From assembly GCF_009617895.1 (NCBI RefSeq), contig NZ_BLAW01000001.1:2719001-2783000 (forward strand): a DNA stretch of 64,000 bases, written 5' to 3'. The notes under the pieces were generated by a model. That model did no database searches. It was not told where the DNA came from and saw only the letters and a program-made list of their open reading frames with translations. Origin of the DNA: Prolixibacter sp. SD074. Its GTDB lineage: Bacteria > Bacteroidota > Bacteroidia > Bacteroidales > Prolixibacteraceae. Shown here piece after piece: positions 16,752 to 24,827 of this stretch; position 1 is the stretch's first letter, and every line of letters begins with the position of its first letter. The position numbers and the translations under genes are program-made.

Positions 16752-16788
16752 AATCCTGACAGGTTTTGGAAACCTGTCAGGATTTTTT
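16752..16788 (+). terminator. Terminator of the DUF6261-like gene
   Basis: A perfect 15-bp stem (16752-16766 with 16770-16784, core CCTGACAGG) has a 3-base loop and is followed by Ts. It lies 22 bp after the stop codon. The CCTGTCAGG core recurs at 17367 and in degenerate form near 38.65 and 39.13 kb. Confidence 0.85.
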
Positions 16789-16870
16789 GTGCCCCGTACC
16801 TGTCGATGGTTGAAATTCGCCCCACCTAACCTCTCCAGCCGGGGAGGGATTTGGGCCGCGGAGGTTGGTT
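16773..16870 (+). repeat. 98-bp direct repeat, copy 1
   Basis: Shares 98 bp with 17367-17464, with two visible differences. It starts within the terminator stem (CCTGTCAGG) and includes the palindrome-like CCAGCCGGGGAGG. Open frames across it translate to the same arginine/tryptophan-rich string and are artefacts of the repeat. Confidence 0.9.
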
Positions 16871-17366
16871 TTCCATTGGTCTCCTTCGATGACCACACGC
16901 TGTTGGTGGTTTTTCAGTTCGGATGGGATGATAGGTTGTTAAAAAACGGATGAGGAAACCGATGTGCACCCCCGCCCGGAGGTGAATGGTTGCTAACAAT
17001 ATGAAATTCCTCCCGAGTCTTTCCCGCCCGTATTAATATTCAACTCCTAACGGAGTTGTTTTTTATCAGGGGCGGTTATCCTCCGGCTTCACCGGAGGTG
17101 ATGAACATTTGTCCCTCCGGGACGCTGCACCTCTGACAACAACATCCCCGACATTGATCTCTTTTCCGGCAACGCCGGATAATTATTCTTCACCCCCAAT
17201 GAAATTGGGGGCAGGAAGGCCTCCTCTTACAAACAACCCCGAAGCGGGTTGAATATTTCTTCTATGTACTTTTGGCTTGTTCCAAAAGTACCCAAAGAAC
17301 AAGTCAAAGTGATCCTTCCGCCCGCGTCATGATTTTGCTTTGCAGGCCCACCAGCCAGAATTCCCA
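16871..17366. repeat. Hairpin-rich non-coding stretch
   Basis: No gene is seen. It holds many short palindromes, including CAACTCC/GGAGTTG followed by six Ts (17041-17064, terminator-like), CTCCGG/CCGGAG near 17091-17107, CCGGC/GCCGG near 17166-17178, CCCCCAAT/ATTGGGGG near 17192-17212, and GTACTTTTGG/CCAAAAGTAC (17266-17291). These look like dispersed intergenic palindromes of a type common in Bacteroidota. Confidence 0.6.
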
Positions 17367-17464
17367 CCTGTCAGGATTTTTAGTGCCCCGTACCTGTCGA
17401 TGGTTGAAATTCGCCCCACCTAACCTCCCCAGCCGGGGAGGGATTTGGGCCGCGGAGGTTGGTT
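17367..17464 (+). repeat. 98-bp direct repeat, copy 2
   Basis: Second copy of 16773-16870, 594 bp downstream. It lacks the left arm of the terminator stem, so the repeat boundary cuts the hairpin in half. The 260 bp to its right, up to the transglutaminase gene, show no gene, only further G/C palindromes. Confidence 0.9.
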
Positions 17465-17724
17465 CGACCGCAATGGAGGTGATGTTTCGGTATGATGATA
17501 ACCTGCCCTTTCAGGGCGAAGGTGCGGTGTTATTGGCTTTTATTTCCCAAGGCGTTGCCATTGGGCTGAATTAAGTTGTCCCTCCGGGACGCCGGTCTCT
17601 GCCCAACCACTGTCGGGGGTCGCGACCACGGGCAGTGTAGTAATTCTCGCTATCTCCACTTCTCACCATTTCTCAATTTCTTTGCCTGTGCCTTAGCCTG
17701 CGCTTTGATTCAATTTTCCACTCA

Positions 17725-19149
17725 CTACTTCACCTCTTTAATATCCATGTGGTAGTTCCACTGGTCGAAGTATAAATTGCCACCGCTCCATTCCACTTCG
17801 CCGCGTTGAAAGTCGATGGGCCCGCTGCGCGGAAACTTCTTGGCCGGTGTAAATGGCTGGCTGAAGCCGTCGTTTACAATCATCCGGTAGCCGTCGTAAC
17901 CACCGAAATAGAAATTCCGCACCGTCTCGTCCGGCACATCCAATCGCCCGAAAGAAGGGTCGACCGGCACCCAGCCGATACATTCGAAATATACTTCGCA
18001 CCAGTCGTGCAGGTTCAGTTCTACCGGGTAAATCATCCAGCCGCTCTGCCATTTTGCCGGAACGCCGGCATATCGCGCCATGGTCATAAAGAGCAATGTT
18101 TGCATACCACAATCGCCATGACGATATTTCAGCACGTATTCGGGAATGTTGTCGAACGTAGAATATTCCAGCGCACTCGCCCACGGGACGTTACTGTCAA
18201 TCCAGTTGAATATCTTTTTTGCCTTCAGCATCGGGTTGGTTTCGTCGCCTACAATTTGGCTGGTTATTTTCCGGATATTATCAGTGAAAACAATGTATGG
18301 AGGACGCTGTGCAGTATAATTTTCATACAGCGCATTGGTGATATCATACGGTTCGGCTACAGCCGGATTGAGCAAAACCCGTTGCGTATGGGTATCAAAC
18401 GACGCCTTGTAACTAAATACGGCCGGCGAATCCTGCCGGGCAACCTGCTCCATGTACAGCGAGCGTTGCAGGTTATCTTTGTTCACTGCCAGCTGGAAAT
18501 CCTTTTGTGAGGTAGAAATCAGTTTCACGTCATCCTGCCGCGGTTCCGAAAGGCGAGGGAATGGCAGCCAGCAGCGCACGACCTGTCCGCAAGGAACCGC
18601 ATTCGGCTTGACCGTGATGGTGTAAGTAAACTCGAAATGTTTGGTCAGCGACCTTTTCGACTCGACAATTTTCTGGTCGTAGCTTTTGCAGAATTCGCGG
18701 GTAGCATCCACCACCGGACCGTCCACTTTCAACTTCACCTTTGCTTCAGTCGAATCGATGCGAAACAGGTTGGGAACCGCATTCCGGAAGAAACGCTTTT
18801 GCCCGTCAATTCGGCGCACCTCCAACGCACCGGTTTGTTCCCAGGCATCCGTCTGGCTGTCGGTTAGCGATGAATAGTAACGTTCCAACTCACTACGTAC
18901 CTGTTCTTCATTCTTCGCAAAATCCAATTCGATTCGATGCGTCAAATCTTTTAGGTAAACCGCTTCTGCAGAATCTTTTCCCGTAAGGGAGCCTGTTTGC
19001 AACAGTGAATCAATTTGGACAGTTGCTTTTTTGAACTGACCGTCATGAACCATCTGCTTCAGATCATTCAGTCCGACCGTTGTTTTCTCCGGTGTATGAC
19101 AAGCAGGGACAAGGACAACCAATATCGACAGGAAAATAAGTTTTTGCAT
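17725..19149 (-). CDS. Transglutaminase-like lipoprotein
   Basis: A 474-residue exported protein with a C-terminal transglutaminase/protease-like domain. The ATG at 19149 starts a lipoprotein signal ending VLVPAC, so it should be anchored by lipidated cysteine. The papain-like triad is visible as YRHGDCGMQTL (Cys), NLHDWCEVYF (His) and VPVDPSFG (Asp). The middle part is a beta-rich region before the catalytic core. It is the last gene of a long minus-strand run of peptidoglycan-related genes, 93 bp after the epimerase, and may cleave a peptide or amide bond in muropeptides. The exact reaction is inferred from context only. Confidence 0.85.
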   Translation of the reverse strand: MQKLIFLSILVVLVPACHTPEKTTVGLNDLKQMVHDGQFKKATVQIDSLLQTGSLTGKDSAEAVYLKDLTHRIELDFAKNEEQVRSELERYYSSLTDSQTDAWEQTGALEVRRIDGQKRFFRNAVPNLFRIDSTEAKVKLKVDGPVVDATREFCKSYDQKIVESKRSLTKHFEFTYTITVKPNAVPCGQVVRCWLPFPRLSEPRQDDVKLISTSQKDFQLAVNKDNLQRSLYMEQVARQDSPAVFSYKASFDTHTQRVLLNPAVAEPYDITNALYENYTAQRPPYIVFTDNIRKITSQIVGDETNPMLKAKKIFNWIDSNVPWASALEYSTFDNIPEYVLKYRHGDCGMQTLLFMTMARYAGVPAKWQSGWMIYPVELNLHDWCEVYFECIGWVPVDPSFGRLDVPDETVRNFYFGGYDGYRMIVNDGFSQPFTPAKKFPRSGPIDFQRGEVEWSGGNLYFDQWNYHMDIKEVK

Positions 19150-19242
19150 AGCGCTACTGTTTAAGCAACTCAAAGATATAAAACGGGCGCAAGGTAATGC
19201 TCAAAACTACCCCGCGCCCTCTAATTAACCCCAAAAAAAATT

Positions 19243-20388
19243 TCATATCTCAATATCAGAGATTTTTCGAATGCCAATTCCGGGCGCGTCAGGCAGGATA
19301 ATTTTCCCATTTTCCACTTTCAGCCCTTCGAACACATCGTTTTTGATGAGCAGGTTACCGTCCAGGTCGGCCCAATCGACAAAAGGTGAAAGCTGCGCCC
19401 CGGCTGTCACAGCACACGAGGTGGCCGTCATACAGCCAATCATCACTTTCATGTCGAGGGTGCGGGCAGCGTCCATCATCATGTGGGCGTGGCGCAATCC
19501 CCCGCATTTCTCCAGTTTGATATTCACACCGGAATACACGCCATATATCTTTTTCATATCTGCCAAATCCTGCACCGCTTCGTCAGCGACAATAGGCAAC
19601 GGACTGTTCTCGGTCAGCCAGGCCACATCATCAGGTTGATCTTTTGGCATCGGCTGTTCGACAAATACGCAGCCGTTTTCGTTCAGGAAATGAACCAGTT
19701 CCAGCGCTTCATGGCGGTCTTTCCAACCTTGATTTACATCAACGCAAACCGGCACATCGGTTACCGAGCGCACGGCGTTAATGATTTCCCGGTCGGTCCC
19801 ACGTCCCAGTTTTATCTTCAGGATATTAAAACCGGCGGCTTCGCGGGTTTTCTCTTTCACCACTTCCGGGGTATCGATACCGATGGTAAAAGAGGTTGAT
19901 GGCGCTTTCTCCTTCGAAAACCCCCACAACCGGTACCAGGGTTCATTCAGCATTTTCCCCACCAAATCGTGCAGTGCAATATCAATGGAACACTTGGCCG
20001 CATGGTTTCCGGGGGCGATATTATCGACATAATCGATGATCTCCTCCATCCGCATGGGGTCGTTGAACTGCGCCAGATTTAACTTGCGATAGAAAGCTGT
20101 AGCCGTTTCGTGCGATTCGCCCAGGTATGGCGGCATCGATGCTTCGCCATACCCCACGTAATCGCCAAACCGGATTTTCGTCAGCATCACCGGGGTAGTG
20201 GCCCGCGACGAAGAAGCCAGTGTAAACACGTGCTTAAGTTGCAATTCGTATGGTTGAAAACTAAATACAAGTTGATCACCAGGCTTCATGTTGTTTCTAT
20301 TTTCAAATAACTGACAGGAGTGCAGTATAGGAGCGGCTACTCCGGTAAGCAACCCTGTCTTCAGAAAGTTACGTCGGTTTGTTTGCAT
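19243..20388 (-). CDS. Dipeptide epimerase (L-Ala-D/L-Glu epimerase-like), Tat-type leader
   Basis: A 381-residue enolase-superfamily enzyme of the muconate lactonizing group. Catalytic features are the KIKLGRG lysine pair, the VDVNQGW, EQPMP and ADEAVQ metal ligands, and the second-barrel lysine in IKLEKCGG. This pattern fits Ala-Glu epimerases, which invert the D-Glu of L-Ala-D-Glu released from murein peptides. An unusual N-terminal leader, TNRRNFLKTGLLTGVAAP, is a twin-arginine signal with a following lipobox-like HSC, so the enzyme is probably periplasmic. It lies 32 bp after the NlpC/P60 gene, the same pairing as YkfC and YkfB in Bacillus. Confidence 0.9.
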   Translation of the reverse strand: MQTNRRNFLKTGLLTGVAAPILHSCQLFENRNNMKPGDQLVFSFQPYELQLKHVFTLASSSRATTPVMLTKIRFGDYVGYGEASMPPYLGESHETATAFYRKLNLAQFNDPMRMEEIIDYVDNIAPGNHAAKCSIDIALHDLVGKMLNEPWYRLWGFSKEKAPSTSFTIGIDTPEVVKEKTREAAGFNILKIKLGRGTDREIINAVRSVTDVPVCVDVNQGWKDRHEALELVHFLNENGCVFVEQPMPKDQPDDVAWLTENSPLPIVADEAVQDLADMKKIYGVYSGVNIKLEKCGGLRHAHMMMDAARTLDMKVMIGCMTATSCAVTAGAQLSPFVDWADLDGNLLIKNDVFEGLKVENGKIILPDAPGIGIRKISDIEI

Positions 20389-20420
20389 ATGTAAGGTTTT
20401 TTGCTAGTCGGTTTGAACGA

Positions 20421-21578
20421 TTAATACCAGGGATGATTTTTGACCGAAACGATACCTTTGGTATCCACCGAATCAATCACATCGCGCATGCCCACCAGGT
20501 ATCCCGGGTCGTAGGTAAAGAAATCACTCTTCGTACTGTCGAGGCTGCTGAGGCGAACTCGTCCCGATGAGTGTTCGATGTTGAGATTTCCCAGGTAAAG
20601 TCCGGTATGTGTTACACGCGGTCCGTTTTTACCATGGTAACCCCAGAACAGCAGGTCGCCGGGTTGCGCGTTTTTCATGGTGACTGGTTTGCCATGTCTA
20701 ACCATTAACGACGCATCGCGGGCCAGAATGATGCCGTAATTGAAATACACGGTTTTTACAAAACCACTGCAATCCATCGCTTTCGGCGAAGTTCCTCCCC
20801 ACAGGTAAGGCCGTCCCACAAACAAATGCGCCAGTTGGCAGATGCCTTCCCGATCGGGTTTTACATTGTTTTCCCATTCGGTAAAATTGCGCAACTCTGA
20901 TTTCGGCAAAAAACCTTTCCGTCCGTCGGGGAAACTCACTTCGGCATACTTTCCATGTGTTCCGGTTTGCACCAGGACACTTCCCATCACCACATCCGAA
21001 ACGGGTTGGCTTTTGGTATCGGGTTCCGTGCGAATAACATCATAATCCGCAGTGAAAATCACCCGGCCGGCACTTCTCCACTGGTTCATTCCGGCTTCGG
21101 TTTCCCGGAAGATACCCCAGCTATCGACCCATCCCAGGTAATTGTCCGGTGTTTGAATGTAATACCATCCACCTCTCTTCTTCAGTACCCTGACAGGTGT
21201 TCCCAGCAACGCCTGTGTGGCCAGCTCCGCCGGATGCTTTGGGTTACTCCGGATATTGGCCACCGAAAGGTTCACCAGTGCCCAATTGCGATCGCCCAGT
21301 TGTTTCTGCGGGAGCACCTCAATGGAATCGACCGTTTTCACTCCGTTGTCTCCGAGCGTGTCCATCAATTCGAATTTCGCATCGGGCAAATTGGTTTCGC
21401 CTTTCAAAATCAGTTCACTCCCCTTCTTCTCAGAAGTTACCTGGAAGAGCGCTTCCCGGTGATCGGGCGCATATTTTTTCTGCACCGAGGAAATGATGTT
21501 TTGAACATTTTCCTGCTCCGCTGGAGATGAACAGGCGGCCAGCATAGCCAGCAAAAGGATGTACCAGATCTTATTCAT
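20421..21578 (-). CDS. NlpC/P60 (C40) murein peptidase with SH3 domains, lipoprotein
   Basis: A 385-residue lipoprotein (leader ending MLAAC) with two bacterial SH3-like domains (about residues 100-235) and a C-terminal NlpC/P60 domain. The catalytic Cys is in MDCSGFVKTVY, the His in RVTHTGLYLG and the third residue in NIEHSSGRV. The organisation matches gamma-D-glutamyl-L-diamino acid endopeptidases of the YkfC type, which release L-Ala-D-Glu from murein peptides. It starts 9 bp after the amidase-like gene and precedes the epimerase that would use its product. Confidence 0.9.
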   Translation of the reverse strand: MNKIWYILLLAMLAACSSPAEQENVQNIISSVQKKYAPDHREALFQVTSEKKGSELILKGETNLPDAKFELMDTLGDNGVKTVDSIEVLPQKQLGDRNWALVNLSVANIRSNPKHPAELATQALLGTPVRVLKKRGGWYYIQTPDNYLGWVDSWGIFRETEAGMNQWRSAGRVIFTADYDVIRTEPDTKSQPVSDVVMGSVLVQTGTHGKYAEVSFPDGRKGFLPKSELRNFTEWENNVKPDREGICQLAHLFVGRPYLWGGTSPKAMDCSGFVKTVYFNYGIILARDASLMVRHGKPVTMKNAQPGDLLFWGYHGKNGPRVTHTGLYLGNLNIEHSSGRVRLSSLDSTKSDFFTYDPGYLVGMRDVIDSVDTKGIVSVKNHPWY

Positions 21579-21587
21579 TGTATCAAA

Positions 21588-24581
21588 TTATTTCTTCGAT
21601 AAATAGTCAAGGACCTCTTTCATCACCGCTGCACGTTGTTCTGAAGTGGTAATGGTTTCAAAAGGGAAGCCAAGAGTGATAACTTTGTAGCCTTTATCGC
21701 AGGCAACTGCCGCACTCTTGTTATTCCCCACATAACGCAGAATGGTTGTTCCGGTGCTGTCAGCCGGTTCGATGGCGTCAGGCGATTCTACCCGGTACAT
21801 ATCGGGGCGGTAATCCATGTTAAACCCAAAGTTCCCATCGAAAGCCGGAAGCAAATTGCCGGTAGTGGCTTTCACCAACGAAATGGCGCTTGCATGGTCT
21901 GTCCGCCCTATGTAGCCCAGCACATTCTTCACAAAGTTTTTTTCGCCATCGGCCACCTTCCGGTGAACGGGTTCAAAGGTATCGCTGCCCACGTAAGCGC
22001 CGCTGATAAATAATCTCGCAGACAGCGAGGCACAATAACCGGATAGCACCTTTTGCATTTCCGGTGTGAAAAGGGTGAACTTTTCGATACCGCCGGGTTT
22101 ATCTGTTGTTTTCTCTTCGCCAAAAATCAAATCGACCATTGGATATCCCGCGAGGGAAACCGTTCCGTTCTCCAATGCTTTCCGACTGCAGGAAACAAAG
22201 CTGTAACCCGCATCGCGAATGGCAACACCATGGCTGTGCACATGGTCAAAGTTGTTTCCGAGTGGCAACATCGCTGTACGGTTCTGATAACAGGCACCAT
22301 GCCCTGGCTCATCGTTATCCACCCACGGTATCAGTTGGTTGAAATTGTATTGAGAACCGATGGTAGAGAGATCGTTCCCCCATGCTACTCCTTCGTCGAG
22401 CCAGCCGGCAAAACCGGTAAAGTTTCCCTGGTCAATCACCTCCGGCGCGGCAACCCGATCGAATGCATCGACCACCATCACCGTCGTATCGTTTCCATTA
22501 TCGCAAACCGACAGGATATTGGATGGGAAGCTTTCGCCACCTTCATTCACGGCGGTAATCTTGTAGCTGTAAATTTTCCCCTGCTCCAACGCCGGTGTTT
22601 CATATTCCGGTTGATCGACCAGCACACCGTTGTCCCAACCACTATCGCCAATTCGGGTGTACACTACATATTTTTTAGGCTTAGCGGTAGGTTCCAACGG
22701 ATCGTCCACCGGATGCCAGGCGAGTATTGCTTTTCCACTATCAAGTTTTGCGCTGAATGCATCAACCGGTAAAGGCTGCACTATGTAAGGCGCTTCATGG
22801 TAAGTCGCCAGGAATTTCAGCATCGATTTATAGATGGCGCGTGCCACCACAAACCTGAATTCCGGATCGTTCCCTGAAATCATATCTCCCAGGTTCTGGT
22901 GTGATAGCAGTTCCAGTAAAGCCGACGGAATGGTCGCATAGGTTGCTTCGCTGTAGCGCTTATCCCACAACTCACGTTGTGTCCAGTTTGGTTGTTCTTC
23001 CGTCCGGATATCATCCACAATCTGTGTTGACAGTATATCGGCAAAGTCGCGGTTCGTCAAACGATTTCTGCCGTCGGGAAACTTCTGATTGAATTCGGCA
23101 TCGCGGGTGCTGTAAATAGCCAGTGTACCTACAATGGTATCTGTTCCGAGGTGGTGCCCCGCATCCGTATGAAAGGCCAGGCTCAAATCGATGGGAATGT
23201 GCCCGCCAGGAACATTTTTCCCTTTCGTAATCCAGGGCTCCATGTACTTACCGCCGTGCAGGTAATTCACCCAACGGGCGCGACTTTGGTAATCGTCCAC
23301 ATAATCATTATTATTTTTATGAAAGCTGTAAGTCAGCGAATCGGGAAAACCACAATATTGCAGGTAGTAACGGGCACCTTCCGTCCAACGTGGACGGCCG
23401 CTCACTTTTCCGTTGCGGGCAATATCGCCCATACCACCGCCAAACCGGACGGCATCGGCGGTCAATGCTTCACCTTTTACACCATTGGCAAACAGGGTAA
23501 CACCTCCCTGTGCGGAGTCATGTCCTTTCTTAAACTGAAAAGTTCCGAGGTACACCCATGTACTGCCGCCCATTTGCTGATCGACAATAAAGTGGGTTGT
23601 TCCACCCGCATGGCGCACTTCGTAATGCGCTTTATCCGAACTATTGGGCAATGTTTTATAGGAAACATATACCGCATATTTCCCATCGGCGGGAATATCA
23701 GGCGTCCAACTGACTTCGGCTTTCGAACCAGGTTCCAGGTTCAGTACGCGGTAATCGCCCTGTTGAAATGGATTTTGACCAGCTACATAGGGCGGTGTTC
23801 CCACACCAAAGCCGGTTCCGCTACCGGTAGTGAAAATATTTTGGTAAGGTCCTTCCCGGTAGGAAGAATCCTGATTATCGACAATTACTTCGTTGGGTTG
23901 CGTGTCGCGCTCCCGAGGCAAATAAACATTAGCGCCTGCGTTTTCGAGCATCGGAACCAGGAACGGGAGCACAAACGAGGTAGGCAGCACGTCTTCTACG
24001 GTAGTAAAAACCGGTGCCCGCTGCCATTCCCAACGGTCAAGTCTGTTGTTATAATACCAACCGTGACTGTTCCACAAAGCAATGTGGCGATGGTTTAAGC
24101 CTTCAGAAATACGATAGGGTTTGGATATGTCCTGTACATGAACCGGCTGGTTTACACTGTCGGGCATCAGCCGCGACGGGTCTTTATCTTCACGGTAGTA
24201 GTTGGGGACCAAACGTGCAAGGCTGTATCCTTTCACTCTGATCTTCAATGGATGGCGCCGTGCCAAACCGCCCAGCTTATCGCCCAGTTGAGCATAAATA
24301 TCTTCTACCTGCAATGTACGCAGGGGTTTGTAACCAAATTCGGCTTTAAACTGAACGACAAGGGAGTCGCCGCTGAAGAAGAGGGTATCAATTTTCGAAT
24401 GTACAGGCGGGGTGTATTTGAATTCACCTTTGACTGCGTCGTCGAGGTAACGGCTTGTTTTGCGGTAAGCTCTTTTCACCTTACCAGGCAAGGCGTTTAC
24501 TTTTTCCTTGTTATAATATGACTGCGCCCTGGCAGGAACAATCAGAAAGAAAGTCAGCGTACTAAGCAGAAGAATTTTCAT
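21588..24581 (-). CDS. Large amidase-3-like protein with golvesin and FnIII domains
   Basis: A 997-residue secreted protein (signal peptide ending VPARA). An N-acetylmuramoyl-L-alanine amidase-like core is split around a golvesin/xanthan-lyase-type beta domain: ALWNSHGWYY and VYLPRERD lie before it, and IDLSLAFHTDAGHH, a zinc-site-like segment, after it. A fibronectin-III-like segment (about residues 640-720) and a C-terminal alpha/beta domain follow. Such proteins are sometimes labelled xanthan lyases, but the amidase motifs and the neighbours argue for cleavage of the MurNAc-L-Ala bond. It lies between SusD and the NlpC/P60 peptidase in one run of genes. Confidence 0.8.
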   Translation of the reverse strand: MKILLLSTLTFFLIVPARAQSYYNKEKVNALPGKVKRAYRKTSRYLDDAVKGEFKYTPPVHSKIDTLFFSGDSLVVQFKAEFGYKPLRTLQVEDIYAQLGDKLGGLARRHPLKIRVKGYSLARLVPNYYREDKDPSRLMPDSVNQPVHVQDISKPYRISEGLNHRHIALWNSHGWYYNNRLDRWEWQRAPVFTTVEDVLPTSFVLPFLVPMLENAGANVYLPRERDTQPNEVIVDNQDSSYREGPYQNIFTTGSGTGFGVGTPPYVAGQNPFQQGDYRVLNLEPGSKAEVSWTPDIPADGKYAVYVSYKTLPNSSDKAHYEVRHAGGTTHFIVDQQMGGSTWVYLGTFQFKKGHDSAQGGVTLFANGVKGEALTADAVRFGGGMGDIARNGKVSGRPRWTEGARYYLQYCGFPDSLTYSFHKNNNDYVDDYQSRARWVNYLHGGKYMEPWITKGKNVPGGHIPIDLSLAFHTDAGHHLGTDTIVGTLAIYSTRDAEFNQKFPDGRNRLTNRDFADILSTQIVDDIRTEEQPNWTQRELWDKRYSEATYATIPSALLELLSHQNLGDMISGNDPEFRFVVARAIYKSMLKFLATYHEAPYIVQPLPVDAFSAKLDSGKAILAWHPVDDPLEPTAKPKKYVVYTRIGDSGWDNGVLVDQPEYETPALEQGKIYSYKITAVNEGGESFPSNILSVCDNGNDTTVMVVDAFDRVAAPEVIDQGNFTGFAGWLDEGVAWGNDLSTIGSQYNFNQLIPWVDNDEPGHGACYQNRTAMLPLGNNFDHVHSHGVAIRDAGYSFVSCSRKALENGTVSLAGYPMVDLIFGEEKTTDKPGGIEKFTLFTPEMQKVLSGYCASLSARLFISGAYVGSDTFEPVHRKVADGEKNFVKNVLGYIGRTDHASAISLVKATTGNLLPAFDGNFGFNMDYRPDMYRVESPDAIEPADSTGTTILRYVGNNKSAAVACDKGYKVITLGFPFETITTSEQRAAVMKEVLDYLSKK

Positions 24582-24597
24582 GCGTTGGTAACTTTAT

Positions 24598-24708
24598 TTG
24601 TTACAAGCTTCCGGCGATTTCAGCGAGTTGGCAGAAAAACTCAACCTCCGTGAGATAAAGGGAATTGATACGGTTTATTCAAATATCGCAGAAAAAGAGC
24701 AATCATAA
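24598..24708 (+). pseudogene. Possible C-terminal gene remnant
   Basis: A plus-strand frame ending at TAA 24706-24708 reads FSELAEKLNLREIKGIDTV and ends in a charged tail, with protein-like composition. There is no good start, only a TTG at 24598. It could be the last trace of a deleted gene or chance. Confidence 0.2.
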
Positions 24709-24745
24709 AAGGCAAACCTCCTTTTCCACAACCACTTAATTGCTT

Positions 24746-24798
24746 TAAAAAAGCCGGAAGCGGCAGGCAGTCACTGCCCACCTGCCTTCTTCCAGCTT
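24746..24798 (-). terminator. Terminator after the SusC/SusD genes
   Basis: On the minus strand the arms around GGAAG..GGCAGG and CCTGCC..CTTCC form a long interrupted stem followed by a run of six Ts. It lies between SusD and the amidase-like gene, so the downstream genes may be partly uncoupled from susCD. Confidence 0.7.
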
Positions 24799-24827
24799 GT
24801 GATTTATCTGAAAAACGTCAAACTATA

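Noticed and set aside
16726..17574. Two plus-strand frames sharing the same arginine/tryptophan-rich stretch
   Set aside because: The shared sequence is just the 98-bp DNA repeat translated in the same frame.
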